Source: Arsenophonus fragariae (lineage in GTDB: Bacteria > Pseudomonadota > Gammaproteobacteria > Enterobacterales > Enterobacteriaceae). Taken from it: a DNA stretch of 54,599 nt. Position numbers and translations under genes: made by a program. The stretch spans positions 1 through 54,599 of the forward strand of contig JBDPYZ010000018.1 of NCBI GenBank assembly GCA_047291315.1. Reading direction: 5' to 3'. The stretch's first letter is position 1, and each line of letters begins with the position of its first letter. The notes beneath the pieces were generated by a model. The model was not told where the DNA came from, ran no database searches, and worked only from the letters and a program-made list of their open reading frames with translations. Below, one piece after another: positions 43,288-52,596 of the stretch.

Positions 43288-43730
43288 TTATTCCGGTTTT
43301 TTCGTCCAGTCAATATCCGGTGCGGTTGACGTATCGATGCGATTAAGTAATACACGATGTTTCTTCCATCTAGTAAATTTTTGCTTCTCTTCTTCTATCG
43401 CCATGTCCAAATCAACCGCATCCTGTAAGGGTGAAATAAGATCTGTTGCATTCTGCATTAATGCAATTTTTTCATTCTCATTCTCAGCCTCTGCAATTAA
43501 TTCATTCTTTGTCTTAGGAGAGATATCAAGCCAAACCGGATCAATACTTTCACTAGCACCTAACATTATCCCTGCGGGTGGTGAACAAAACGCATACTCT
43601 TGATACACGCTAAAGGAACGGGTTTAGCTTTATCGTCCCACGTCCCAGCATTTATATAACTCTCTTTCAATGATTCAGCTAACCAACATAATTTTGTTGC
43701 ACTAAAATAATAAACATTATCCTTTTCCAT
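43288..43730 (-). pseudogene. Tail fibre assembly protein (Tfa), frameshifted
   Basis: N-terminal frame from ATG at 43730: MEKDNVYYFSATKLCWLAES, LKESYINAGTWDDKAKPV. C-terminal frame: YQEYAFCSPPAGIMLGASES, DISPKTKNELIAEAENENEK, KFTRWKKHRVLLNRIDTSTA, PDIDWTKKPE. This is a typical Tfa fibre chaperone interrupted by one base near 43610. It lies right after the fibre gene. Confidence 0.75.
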
Positions 43731-43732
43731 TA

Positions 43733-44835
43733 TTACCATCCTATTGCTAACCACCTAGTATATTTACCAGCATAGGGGGAACTACCAACTAATGCACCCC
43801 ATGTAAGATCAAAGCCAATGAGAGAAAAATCATATATAGCAGATGCGTGTGGACGAAGTTTTGTATCTTGATTGATACATTCGCTGCTGATCGAAGCTAC
43901 TGTACTAGGAAAGCTAACTGAAAAAGTAACAAACCATACATTATGGGGTATATGCCCACACTGAATGATCACGCCAGTACCGGGCTCTTTCAGCCAACCA
44001 TTTAAAGACAGATTTCCCGTCCATTTAGTATCCTCTTGTATCGCCAGCGTGCCATTTTTATAGGGAAAATAGATATAACAAAAATCTTTATTCCACAACC
44101 ACCCCCGATTTAGTCTTATTATCGGCCTGCACCCACCATTCATTGCCATGCGCGCTAGAGACGATAACAGCACCATTTCCCTCACTGTCTTTAGCTATCA
44201 ACCGATGGCACTTAATTGTGTCTGTTGAGCTTTTCTTGACAAAAGTATCCGTACAGGTTTTCTGACTCATCACTTTGCCAGTAGCACTCCCAGACTCTCC
44301 TGCAATATTCTTCTTATCAAATTTATTGGCTAAATTCTTACTGATTTCCTTAACACTACTTGCATCTGCCTTACCTTCCAATGCTTTTTTCTTTTCTCAA
44401 CACTTCTTATTTCCGTCTTCCCTGCAGCTAATTCCTGTAGCGCTTTAAGCGATTCTAATTTAACCGTTTTCCCACTCGGTAACGTAAGTTCAACGACACC
44501 ATTATCCCCCATCCACGTATCCATATTTTGCAGAAAGTACAGGATGTAAGTATTTGCAGCAACCAGTGCTCTGGCTGCATCACTATTGTTGTTAGGTTCA
44601 GTAAGATTAATTGTATAGGTTGTGTCAGTAGCGCTAAATGTTGCTGCTTCCGCTAAAACCAGTTCTGTATCACTGTTAACGGCTTTAATCATGTAGGGAT
44701 AGTTCATATCACCATTTTTAATAAGCATTAACATACCCACTGATACCAGTGGATTATTACTGTTCCATTTTGTACCCGTGCCTTTGATAATAGCTGACCC
44801 TGACACTATTATTACGGTGCTGTGGTGTATATCAT
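43733..44835 (-). pseudogene. Side tail fibre protein, broken by about three frameshifts
   Basis: Begins MIYTTAP at 44835, then after a lost base IIVSGSAIIKGTGTKWNSNN (typical fibre N-terminus), ending near VEKRKKHWKV; the next frame has KADASSVKEISKNLANKFDK, QKTCTDTFVKKSSTDTIKCH; the last frame carries the C-terminal receptor-side block (TGVIIQCGHIPHNVWFVTFS, FDLTWGALVGSSPYAGKYTR, WLAIGW). Junctions fall at an A6 run (44390s) and a G5 run (44105). Confidence 0.75.
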
Positions 44836-44874
44836 GTTTATTTTCCGTTTAGATAAAATAGAAGAATTCTTTGA

Positions 44875-45900
44875 TTAGAATTTAAAATAATCTTCAGCAT
44901 CTAAAACCAATACCGGAAAAGGTGACAATGCCGTCGTCGTTTCCCCAATATATGCTGAATTGTAATAATATCTGTAACGAGAAAGCCCTAAACTTGTTGC
45001 GCTATACTGGCAAATGTTGAGATAATCAAAATAACCCCCGTCAGTGTGCCAAAAATAATCACCAACTCTCTGCGGTGTATACATCGGTCTGCGTATACCT
45101 GCAATCGTCTTTCCTTGTCCTACGCTAAACTCAGTACCTGGTACTAAAACAGGTCTGGTCAGAACATTAAACTGAGAATTAAATGTCACTTTACCCGCTA
45201 TATTACGTAATTTTAATCCATTCGTCCCTGTATCTAGTTCGCCCTCTTTAGCTGTTCTAAAAGCGATAACATAGTATTGCGATCTTGCCCATTTGTGTGA
45301 ATCCCGTCTTATGTTTGCTATTCTATATCCAATCGCACTTCCCGAGCTATCCCTGATAGGCTCTCGGTTAATGTAATTGCTTGCGTTTGTCGAATAGAAA
45401 AAAAAGATGGCGTTATCTAACGTCAACCCTGCTCCGACAGTGGATGGATTAAAAATTCCATCTATAGTCATAATCTTCTTGTGGAAAGCATATGCGTACC
45501 CTGTAATCGGCAAGGTGTTTATAAAAACCGTACTACCGGCTATCTTTAACCCTGCCTTTCCTACAGCAGGTATTTCACTATAATCAGGATATGCAATGAT
45601 TTGGACTGGTTCCAACCCTAGACCGTGCAAGTGATGAACTGTCACTAAGCGATTGGTTTCAGAATATGAGATTGACGACTCTGCTCCTGACGCTACCATC
45701 GCGTCACCCCGTTGTACAAATCGCACTTTCGCTAACGCCCCTGCACGAGCAATAATGAATTTGTAACCTTGTGGTATGGCATTTGGACATGTCCACTGTC
45801 CACCTCCGACAGCTCTTGTCCACAGGTTTGTTGCTGGCGCGGTATGTTCGTTAAATATAAAAGATGAACCATCAGGGTTAGTTATTCTTAATCCCATCAT
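44875..45900 (-). CDS. J-associated tail protein (DUF6453-like)
   Basis: 341 residues, starting MMGLRITNPDGSSFIFNEHT, with VRFVQRGDAMVASGAE, VHHLHGLGLEPVQIIAYPDY and a Tyr-rich C-terminus. Proteins of this pattern follow gene J in many Proteus-type lambda-like phages and are grouped as DUF6453; the role is probably in the tail tip or adhesion. Four-base overlap with J. Confidence 0.65.
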   Translation of the reverse strand: MMGLRITNPDGSSFIFNEHTAPATNLWTRAVGGGQWTCPNAIPQGYKFIIARAGALAKVRFVQRGDAMVASGAESSISYSETNRLVTVHHLHGLGLEPVQIIAYPDYSEIPAVGKAGLKIAGSTVFINTLPITGYAYAFHKKIMTIDGIFNPSTVGAGLTLDNAIFFFYSTNASNYINREPIRDSSGSAIGYRIANIRRDSHKWARSQYYVIAFRTAKEGELDTGTNGLKLRNIAGKVTFNSQFNVLTRPVLVPGTEFSVGQGKTIAGIRRPMYTPQRVGDYFWHTDGGYFDYLNICQYSATSLGLSRYRYYYNSAYIGETTTALSPFPVLVLDAEDYFKF

Positions 45901-48900
45901 ATGAATTCACCTAGCTCAATAATAGGCGTATTTCCTGAATACACATAAAAGCCTTTATTTGTCAACTGGGTTCGATAAGTCGATGAAGTTCCATTTACTT
46001 CAAAAATACCACTTATCATGTCAATACGTGTCCCTTGCTGTCCAGGAATATAATTTTTAGAACGAATATCCATACCAACTATCACATTTTCAATGGCTGC
46101 TTTATTGATAAGAACGTTATTAATAGAGGCTTGCCCATTTTGAATAGTAAACATCGGCACTTTTTTGCCATTAACTGGGTTGTAGATGATGAACGTTCGT
46201 GCGCTAAAGCCAATTTGAGTACTGACTTTTCCATTTTTTAATTCAGCGCCCATCACCATGCCCGCATCATAGTCAACACCGTCGTAGTGGATATTGACCA
46301 GATTAGTAAAAGTTGCAGAAGCTTCACCCTTCTTCAGGTCATACTTCGCCTGTAGCGAGTTTTGTGCTGCCGCCCAAGACTTATTCGCTGCTGCCAAGGA
46401 ATTATCAGCCGTTGCTCTGACCTGATGTATGGATTCTGCTAAAGCTTTGGTTTCTGTAACGACATAATTATCAACCCTGACAATTTCAGCCTTCATCTTG
46501 CCGTTTTCACGTACAAAGTGCTGAAAGTTTCCGTTAAGACCTTTTGCATTTTCAAGTGTCGCTTCGTTACTGCTGTCGATGCCTGATTTAAGCTGCTTAA
46601 TCGCTTCTGTGTCGTTAACTTTTTCTGAAATTTCGTCAATAATACTACTAGCATCAAATGCGGATTCACCCAGAACAAATTCTGTCCACGGCGACTGATT
46701 ACCCGATTTGTCAACCAGTCTTGCTCGAAAATAAAAAACCACTCCCGCTGCCAAACCTGACATTTCATGTGTCTTTAACGGATAAGGGATATCAGCCAAT
46801 AACATCAAGCCTTCACCATCATTGGTTTTGCTATACTGTATCTCTGTTTTTAACGTGTCTTCCGTGTTTTCACGAAATCCCCAATTCAGCTTAATACCAA
46901 AGACTAACGTGGACGCTCGGAAATTAATAGGTATGGGCAGTTCACCTTCTTTCCCTTTCAACACTGTCTCAGGCGCATTCGACCATATTGATGAAATATC
47001 AAACGAATTAACGGCTCTTACCCGCACCTGATAACGTCCAGCATAAATTCCCTGCACCTCAAATCCCAATGTTGAAGTCCGTAGAACGGATACCCAGTTG
47101 TTATTTCCTCTTCGCCATTGTGCTTCATAAGCAATAGCATTCTCAGAAGCGTCCCAATCGACGCTTAATGTTGTGATGGCAATGCCTTGATTAATTTGGA
47201 TATATGCAGAAATACGTACGTTTTTTGGCGGCACCTGAACGCCAGGCGGAATGACGGTGACGGGTCTTTTATCAATTCGGGCTCCCGAATCAATATGCGC
47301 ATACTTATTCGGATTATAAAAAGCTCCTGTGATTGTGTAAGTATTATCCGCATTATCCGATATGCTAATGACCCGATAGAACTGAATGGCCAAATCATTC
47401 GCATCCACCGTCCACACCGCATTTTTCTCTACCGGTTGGGAATAAGCCGTCGTCACCGTAATCATCTTACCGTTTACCGTTTGTACCGTTCTCCCTTCTG
47501 ATTCTCCATCAGGTAAATTAATGATGAGCCGGTCACCGGGTTTAATGTCAGCCTTTCTGTCGAGGGTGACTTTCCTGTCATCCACAGCTGAAACTCGCCC
47601 ACCAATAACACGCCCCGCCAGATCCGCATCCGCCACGCCAATAATATGCCCCGGTGAAGGGACAGCACCTTCTAACCCTGTCGAAAAAGTAATCATTCGG
47701 TCATACGCATTGGTTAACAATAACCAACGCCCTCGACGGTTAGCTTCTGATTGCCGAGTACATCCAATCGCAGAAATATCGGTTTTACGAACACCATAGC
47801 GGCGCTGCAATTTGTTATCAGACACGGCCTCAATTGCATCATGGCTGTGGTTATCTGCATCCGAATAAGAAACTAGCACTTGTGTATAACGATTTTCCTG
47901 GCTGCCACCTGAGTACTCAGGCTTACCGCCGACTATGTTAGCCTGAGTGAAAATCCGGAATACATCCGATGGCATATCCGCCACCGCTTTGATTGAATTA
48001 TCAGCCCAGTAGGTCATGCCTCTAAAAATGCCTGCAATATCCCGCAACACCTGATAAGCCGATCCCTGAGATTGAATGTAAATATCACATAAAAAGCGAG
48101 GTTCTTTACCTGAACCACCCTGACCGTCAGGGATTTTTTCATCACAATATTGTGCTATCTGGTACAAATCCCATTTATCAATCTGGGTGGCATTAATTCT
48201 CTCACCACAACCGTAGCGATTATTCAGGACTAAATCATAAAAAATCCAGGCGGGATTATTCGTCGCGGCCAGTTTGAAGGCGCCATTCCATACGCCAATA
48301 TAATTTCGATTAACCGGATCATAGTTTGAGGGTACCTTTACCCGTAACCCACCTTTTGGACGAAGACTGACTTTCGGAATACGATTATTAAACTGCCGGG
48401 CGTTAAACGTAATAAATAGTAATGCCGTATTAGGGTACCTGAGTTTAGCGTCAATCACTTCAGTAATGGTGGAGATATTCACTTTATCTGCAATGCGAGC
48501 CGTATTTTTATTCGAGGTCAAGCGACGAACTCGCAATTGCCAGCCTGTCTGGGCAACGGGTAAATCGATACGGTGCGTACGCTGATATTCACTGGTTGTT
48601 TTTCCATCAAAGGCAGCATGCAGCACTTCTTTGTAGCCACTTCCATCCGTCGACAGGTCAATGGCATAATCAATACAGTAACCTGATGTATCACCATTAT
48701 CATGTTGTTCAAGGAGTTGAGGCACAGAGAAACGTAACCGAATAGCCGATAGCTGGATATTATTTATCGACCTGACATAAGGCTGATCATCTTTTAACTC
48801 CCTGTTGATACTGATTTCGTTATCAACTGTCGGAATGCCTTTGATATATTCCTGTTGCTCGCTGCCTGGACGGAACTCCCACGTCACGCCCTCAAAATTT

Positions 48901-49094
48901 TTACTGCCGTCAGGATTGCCAATCGGCGTACCATCCAGAAAAACACGGGTAGCATCTAATCCGCCAACTATTTCACCCTCAGAAATAGCAAAGAGTAATT
49001 TTGCGGTTGATTCCGACAAAAGGCTATCGGGTGACTCTACAGGTTTATGCCCACCATCTTCACCGCCTTTCGCCCCAAAAATAAGATTTGCCAT
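45897..49094 (-). CDS. J: Tail tip / host-specificity protein J, full length (copy 2)
   Basis: 1065 residues. N-terminal tip-attachment domain (from MANLIFGAKGGEDGG; DSLLSESTAKLLFAISEGEI), a central hub domain with YWADNSIKAVADMPSDVFRI and the phage-tail_3-like region, two fibronectin III-type repeats (about 600-800; VRISAYIQINQGIAITTLSV, PINFRASTLVFGIKLNWGF), a coiled coil (about 850-920) and a C-terminal DUF1983-like region (AGMVMGAELKNGKVSTQIGF). It forms the tail tip and determines host range. Shorter C-terminus than lambda J (1132 residues). Confidence 0.93.
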   Translation of the reverse strand: MANLIFGAKGGEDGGHKPVESPDSLLSESTAKLLFAISEGEIVGGLDATRVFLDGTPIGNPDGSKNFEGVTWEFRPGSEQQEYIKGIPTVDNEISINRELKDDQPYVRSINNIQLSAIRLRFSVPQLLEQHDNGDTSGYCIDYAIDLSTDGSGYKEVLHAAFDGKTTSEYQRTHRIDLPVAQTGWQLRVRRLTSNKNTARIADKVNISTITEVIDAKLRYPNTALLFITFNARQFNNRIPKVSLRPKGGLRVKVPSNYDPVNRNYIGVWNGAFKLAATNNPAWIFYDLVLNNRYGCGERINATQIDKWDLYQIAQYCDEKIPDGQGGSGKEPRFLCDIYIQSQGSAYQVLRDIAGIFRGMTYWADNSIKAVADMPSDVFRIFTQANIVGGKPEYSGGSQENRYTQVLVSYSDADNHSHDAIEAVSDNKLQRRYGVRKTDISAIGCTRQSEANRRGRWLLLTNAYDRMITFSTGLEGAVPSPGHIIGVADADLAGRVIGGRVSAVDDRKVTLDRKADIKPGDRLIINLPDGESEGRTVQTVNGKMITVTTAYSQPVEKNAVWTVDANDLAIQFYRVISISDNADNTYTITGAFYNPNKYAHIDSGARIDKRPVTVIPPGVQVPPKNVRISAYIQINQGIAITTLSVDWDASENAIAYEAQWRRGNNNWVSVLRTSTLGFEVQGIYAGRYQVRVRAVNSFDISSIWSNAPETVLKGKEGELPIPINFRASTLVFGIKLNWGFRENTEDTLKTEIQYSKTNDGEGLMLLADIPYPLKTHEMSGLAAGVVFYFRARLVDKSGNQSPWTEFVLGESAFDASSIIDEISEKVNDTEAIKQLKSGIDSSNEATLENAKGLNGNFQHFVRENGKMKAEIVRVDNYVVTETKALAESIHQVRATADNSLAAANKSWAAAQNSLQAKYDLKKGEASATFTNLVNIHYDGVDYDAGMVMGAELKNGKVSTQIGFSARTFIIYNPVNGKKVPMFTIQNGQASINNVLINKAAIENVIVGMDIRSKNYIPGQQGTRIDMISGIFEVNGTSSTYRTQLTNKGFYVYSGNTPIIELGEFI

Positions 49095-49104
49095 ATTTTA
49101 CCCA

Positions 49105-49128
49105 TAAAAAAAGTCGCCTTAGCAACTT
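49105..49128 (-). terminator. Intrinsic terminator between I and J (copy 2 only)
   Basis: Minus-strand stem AGTTGC/GCGACT (one G-T pair), four-base loop, followed by T7. The whole element is absent from copy 1 because of the 70-base deletion there. Confidence 0.65.
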
Positions 49129-49145
49129 AATGTCAATGATTGATA

Positions 49146-49760
49146 CTATCTTTGGTCTTCGGTGTAAATCCCTGCTGATATGATTGCCCCACCTATCTCT
49201 TTTCTATCCAGTGTATACAGTAACGGCACCGGATTGCCTTGAGCGGTGGTATTTACCGCACCGCCAAATGCATAAGAGGGTTTATTATCCGCATCCTGAC
49301 GGATTGAAGCGCCGGGCGGCTGAGGTGACAACATTTGCGCTATACCGCCTAATGCCATTGAAGCACCACCCATAGCTAATGCCCCGCCCATGAAGCCAGC
49401 TGCCCCAAATGCTGCCCATCCGGCAGGACCTAACATCATTGCCGCGCCTATCATGGCCACCCCTAACATCGTCTGAAAGAAGCCACCTGGTTTGCTGCCC
49501 TTAATTATCGGCGCTATTCGAATATCCTCTTTTGTGTTCAGGTGAAATTCATCTTCGCCAATATTCCTTTTCCCCTTGAAGACAGCAAACTCAATTCCCT
49601 TCAAATGCGCATCAGCCAGATAACGTTCAAAGCCTGAATAAAGCACACACAACGCTTTAATCGCTTCTCTCGGTGAGCTAACCGCTAATTGATGGACACG
49701 GCCAAACTTTACGCCCAGTTTTCCATATAACCGAACAGTGCTTAGTTCATTCATATCCAC
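49146..49760 (-). CDS. I: Tail assembly protein I (copy 2, intact)
   Basis: 204 residues, ending GGAIISAGIYTEDQR. Full-length lambda gpI homologue with the hydrophobic Gly/Ala/Met-rich centre. It overlaps K by ten bases. Reference for the damaged copy at 914-1567. Confidence 0.9.
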   Translation of the reverse strand: MDMNELSTVRLYGKLGVKFGRVHQLAVSSPREAIKALCVLYSGFERYLADAHLKGIEFAVFKGKRNIGEDEFHLNTKEDIRIAPIIKGSKPGGFFQTMLGVAMIGAAMMLGPAGWAAFGAAGFMGGALAMGGASMALGGIAQMLSPQPPGASIRQDADNKPSYAFGGAVNTTAQGNPVPLLYTLDRKEIGGAIISAGIYTEDQR

Positions 49761-50464
49761 GCTTTCCTTCTGACAATTTTGACGGTCCGGTCACGCCAGT
49801 AATCACTATAGGGAGTGACACGGCTTAGTTGTCCGTATAAATGATGTAAAAGCATGCTGTTATCCAGCAAAACACCTGCATGATTTGGTACATCAGCCTG
49901 AACCTGCATAATGACCACGTCACCGACTTTAGGAGTATCATTAATTTCGACAAAGCCTTCTTTTAGATAGTTATCCATATAACGGTTTTCGCCTTGTTCC
50001 CACCATGGATAAGTCACACTATAGTTATTTAACGTAATATCGTGTTCTTGCCGAAAATAATCAACAATCAGTGTCCAGCAGTCCGAGTAACCCAAAACAA
50101 ACGCTCGACCCGTTAATTCACGCTCACTTATTGGTTGAATAGTGCGCAAATCACCCTCTGGCCAAGACACAATTATCCACGGTAATTCACTGGCATCACA
50201 CTGCAAATAATCAATTCCACTCGGTTGCGTCGTCACGCCGTCGCCACAATGAGAATGCACGATAGCAATAGGCGTTCCCCAGTCTTCGGCATTGGTATAG
50301 TCTTCCGGTGATAATTCAAAGTGTTCAGTCGGATTTGAAGCAAGATTACGGCAAGGAAAATAGTGTTTTACACGGCTTTTTTGACAAATAATCCCACAGG
50401 CTTCCTGCGGAAATTCCATTTTAACATGGCTAAATATCGCTTCAGTGAGACCTTTTGTTATCAT
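49751..50464 (-). CDS. K: Tail tip assembly protein K (copy 2)
   Basis: Same two-domain JAMM plus NlpC/P60 protein as copy 1. One residue differs in the metal-site motif: HSHCGDGVTTQPSGID here, QPSEID in copy 1. The His-x-His, Ser and Asp ligands themselves are kept in both. Confidence 0.92.
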   Translation of the reverse strand: MITKGLTEAIFSHVKMEFPQEACGIICQKSRVKHYFPCRNLASNPTEHFELSPEDYTNAEDWGTPIAIVHSHCGDGVTTQPSGIDYLQCDASELPWIIVSWPEGDLRTIQPISERELTGRAFVLGYSDCWTLIVDYFRQEHDITLNNYSVTYPWWEQGENRYMDNYLKEGFVEINDTPKVGDVVIMQVQADVPNHAGVLLDNSMLLHHLYGQLSRVTPYSDYWRDRTVKIVRRKAWI

Positions 50465-51204
50465 CGTATTAACCCTGCTGCTGGGAATCCACCAAAATCT
50501 AATGGGGCATTTTCCCCAAACCGCTTTTTACAATCACTCAGCAGCCCACCGCAAACATCTAATGCAGGGTCATCAACCGGATTTCCTTTCTCATCAAAAT
50601 ATCGATTTCCGTTGTAGGCGCATCCATTACCTGAGCGATACCCGCCACGCATGCACCAGTAACATAGATTATGTATCTGGCGCACTGGCAACATGACGCC
50701 TTGTAAATCGAAAGGGCAAGAGAGTTCAAATTCCACAAAACTGCCCGCCACTTCGTGACTTTTTCGGTCAACATAAAATACCTGTTTAAAGCACTCATCC
50801 GGATTAGCCGTTAGATTATCGTCAGGGAAATTTTTACTATCTAGATAATGCGAAAAAGTCTCAAAAATGGTCACTTTCGCCTGAACCATATCATCAAACT
50901 GTAAACAGAGTGACGATATCAGACTGTCCATATTCCCCACCTTTAATATCGGTCTGGCTGGACTTCCCTCACCGCTTTTTGACAGCCCTGAAATCTCATA
51001 AGGCCATGCGCCATATTCGTTACCTTGCCACCAGATAGGTTTAGGCTTTAATTCGCCTTCTGCCTGTTCAATCTCTTCGGGTGTATGGCGAAAATTGTAA
51101 GCATGAAAGCGCAATACCGGACCACCAAAGGCACTGCCATCAACGTCCACTAACTGGATTTTTTCACCCGGTGCTAATTGTTGCACATCAGAAACCATAG
51201 TCAT
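50461..51204 (-). CDS. L: Minor tail protein L (copy 2)
   Basis: Identical in protein sequence to copy 1 as far as I can see, including the Cys cluster; the base differences are silent. Four-base overlaps with K and M. Confidence 0.92.
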   Translation of the reverse strand: MTMVSDVQQLAPGEKIQLVDVDGSAFGGPVLRFHAYNFRHTPEEIEQAEGELKPKPIWWQGNEYGAWPYEISGLSKSGEGSPARPILKVGNMDSLISSLCLQFDDMVQAKVTIFETFSHYLDSKNFPDDNLTANPDECFKQVFYVDRKSHEVAGSFVEFELSCPFDLQGVMLPVRQIHNLCYWCMRGGYRSGNGCAYNGNRYFDEKGNPVDDPALDVCGGLLSDCKKRFGENAPLDFGGFPAAGLIR

Positions 51205-51542
51205 GCTGAGAAAGCCTCCTCAAACGTCGCCGATATTTTCATCACAACACCGGCAAAAGGGGTCATGCGAATCGAATCTGCTTTCACCCGATACAACCCC
51301 TTCACGCCAAAAGGCGGCACCCAGATAAAGGACTTCACCGTATGGTGACGAATAAAATCAAAGATGGGTATCACCTGGTCTTTTTTGCCTAAATACGAGA
51401 AGGGCCATGATTGCGTTTCGGGATGAATACCTTCAGCCGATACTTGTTTATAACCTTCACCAAATTCAACTTCTTTGATTCTGTGCCTGAATTCTCCCGT
51501 GGGACTGTCCTGGATTTGTGTTCGCCATGTAAATTCGTCCAT
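51201..51542 (-). CDS. M: Minor tail protein M (copy 2)
   Basis: 113 residues, as copy 1 apart from AGVVMKIS near the C-terminus. Confidence 0.92.
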   Translation of the reverse strand: MDEFTWRTQIQDSPTGEFRHRIKEVEFGEGYKQVSAEGIHPETQSWPFSYLGKKDQVIPIFDFIRHHTVKSFIWVPPFGVKGLYRVKADSIRMTPFAGVVMKISATFEEAFSA

Positions 51543-51556
51543 TGAGTTGACTCCAT

Positions 51557-51581
51557 AAAAAAAGCCACCTGAGACGTGGCC
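51557..51581 (-). terminator. Intrinsic terminator upstream of M (copy 2)
   Basis: Same GCCAC/GTGGC hairpin and T7 as at 3364-3388. Confidence 0.7.
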
Positions 51582-51620
51582 TGTAAATCATACGATGATT
51601 ACTTTATTCCAAATTACGTA

Positions 51621-51878
51621 TCACCATTCATTGGACAGTGATAACAATTTATCTTTGCGGATAACTAAATACCCTGCCCGATGAGCAAGCTCTATGAAGG
51701 AATCGAGTGATAACACATGCTCATCCGCTGAAATTTCACTGGCATGATGAACCCTGTTATCTTTTATCAAATATGCCGTAAAACCCACGTCGTTCAGAAC
51801 AGGAAGGATACCAGGATGCTTCAGGGATCTATAAATAGAAAGAAGGAGGTTAATTGTACAAATTCTGGCGGGCAGCAC
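51621..51878 (-). CDS. Small hypothetical protein between Lom and M (copy 2, intact)
   Basis: 85 residues: ILPVLNDVGFTAYLIKDNRV, HHASEISADEHVLSLDSFIE, LAHRAGYLVIRKDKLLSLSN. No family recognised. The start is uncertain; a Met inside or the TTG/ATG near 51878 could serve. The copy 1 version is a remnant (3428-3575). Confidence 0.5.
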   Translation of the reverse strand: MLPARICTINLLLSIYRSLKHPGILPVLNDVGFTAYLIKDNRVHHASEISADEHVLSLDSFIELAHRAGYLVIRKDKLLSLSNEW

Positions 51879-51996
51879 ATATAATTAATGAAACTACTTT
51901 TGATGTTTTAAATTTAACTGACAGTCACCATAAAAATTGCCAGTAACTGTCAGATTAAATCAAAATTAATGAAAGTTAGATTCTGAGGCAGTTAAC

Positions 51997-52494
51997 TTAG
52001 AATCGATAACCGAATCCAATCATCCATGTATTTATTTTCATTTCTTTCATCTCCGAATATTCATAAGAAGCATCAATAGCGATATTTTTAGCCGGATTAA
52101 ATTGTAAACCTACCCCATAAGCCAATCCCATGAATGCCACATTTGATTCTTTTATTTCAAACGTTTCCCTAGCCATGCCAATTAAACCATAGGCACTAAT
52201 ATATTCATTAAAACGATAAACTGGACCTGCATTTAATGAGTAGTAATGAAAATCTGCGTTACTATTAGAGTCATTAAATTCTTTATTCGTATAGGCAAAT
52301 GAACCAATAGCTCCCCAATGATTATCAATTTCATAGCGATACTTAATATTAAATCCTTTTGGCTTCTCATCCATGCCCCTTATATGATTTTGAACATAAT
52401 CCAATGAGAGAGTACTTTCGCCAACTGCATAGGAATTAGCAGACATAAACGCAAAAACGCTAGCTAGCGTCGACCTGATTAATACTTTTTTCAT
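51997..52494 (-). CDS. Ail/Lom-family outer membrane protein (phage 2 version)
   Basis: 165 residues with signal peptide (MKKVLIRSTLASVFAFMSANSYA is the leader region), strands STLSLDYVQNH, NIKYRYEIDNHWGAIGSFAY, SLNAGPVYRFNEYISAYGLI, GLAYGVGLQFNPAKN and a terminal WMIGFGYRF. Same family as 3639-4256 but a shorter, clearly different allele, without the long second loop (KKTFSKS-type). Confidence 0.88.
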   Translation of the reverse strand: MKKVLIRSTLASVFAFMSANSYAVGESTLSLDYVQNHIRGMDEKPKGFNIKYRYEIDNHWGAIGSFAYTNKEFNDSNSNADFHYYSLNAGPVYRFNEYISAYGLIGMARETFEIKESNVAFMGLAYGVGLQFNPAKNIAIDASYEYSEMKEMKINTWMIGFGYRF

Positions 52495-52596
52495 TTCTAT
52501 TCCTTTAATTGATACTAATATATTTTATATATGTAAGTCCAAAAACTCCTTTCATCCGTTAAGGAATATATCACAACATCATCATGATTACATTAC

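Larger units (their letters stand above)
48124..51768. repeat. Long direct repeat, copy 2 (tail module)
   Basis: Partner of 1-3575. The same orientation and a 48.1 kb period mark the start of a second phage unit. Confidence 0.95.
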
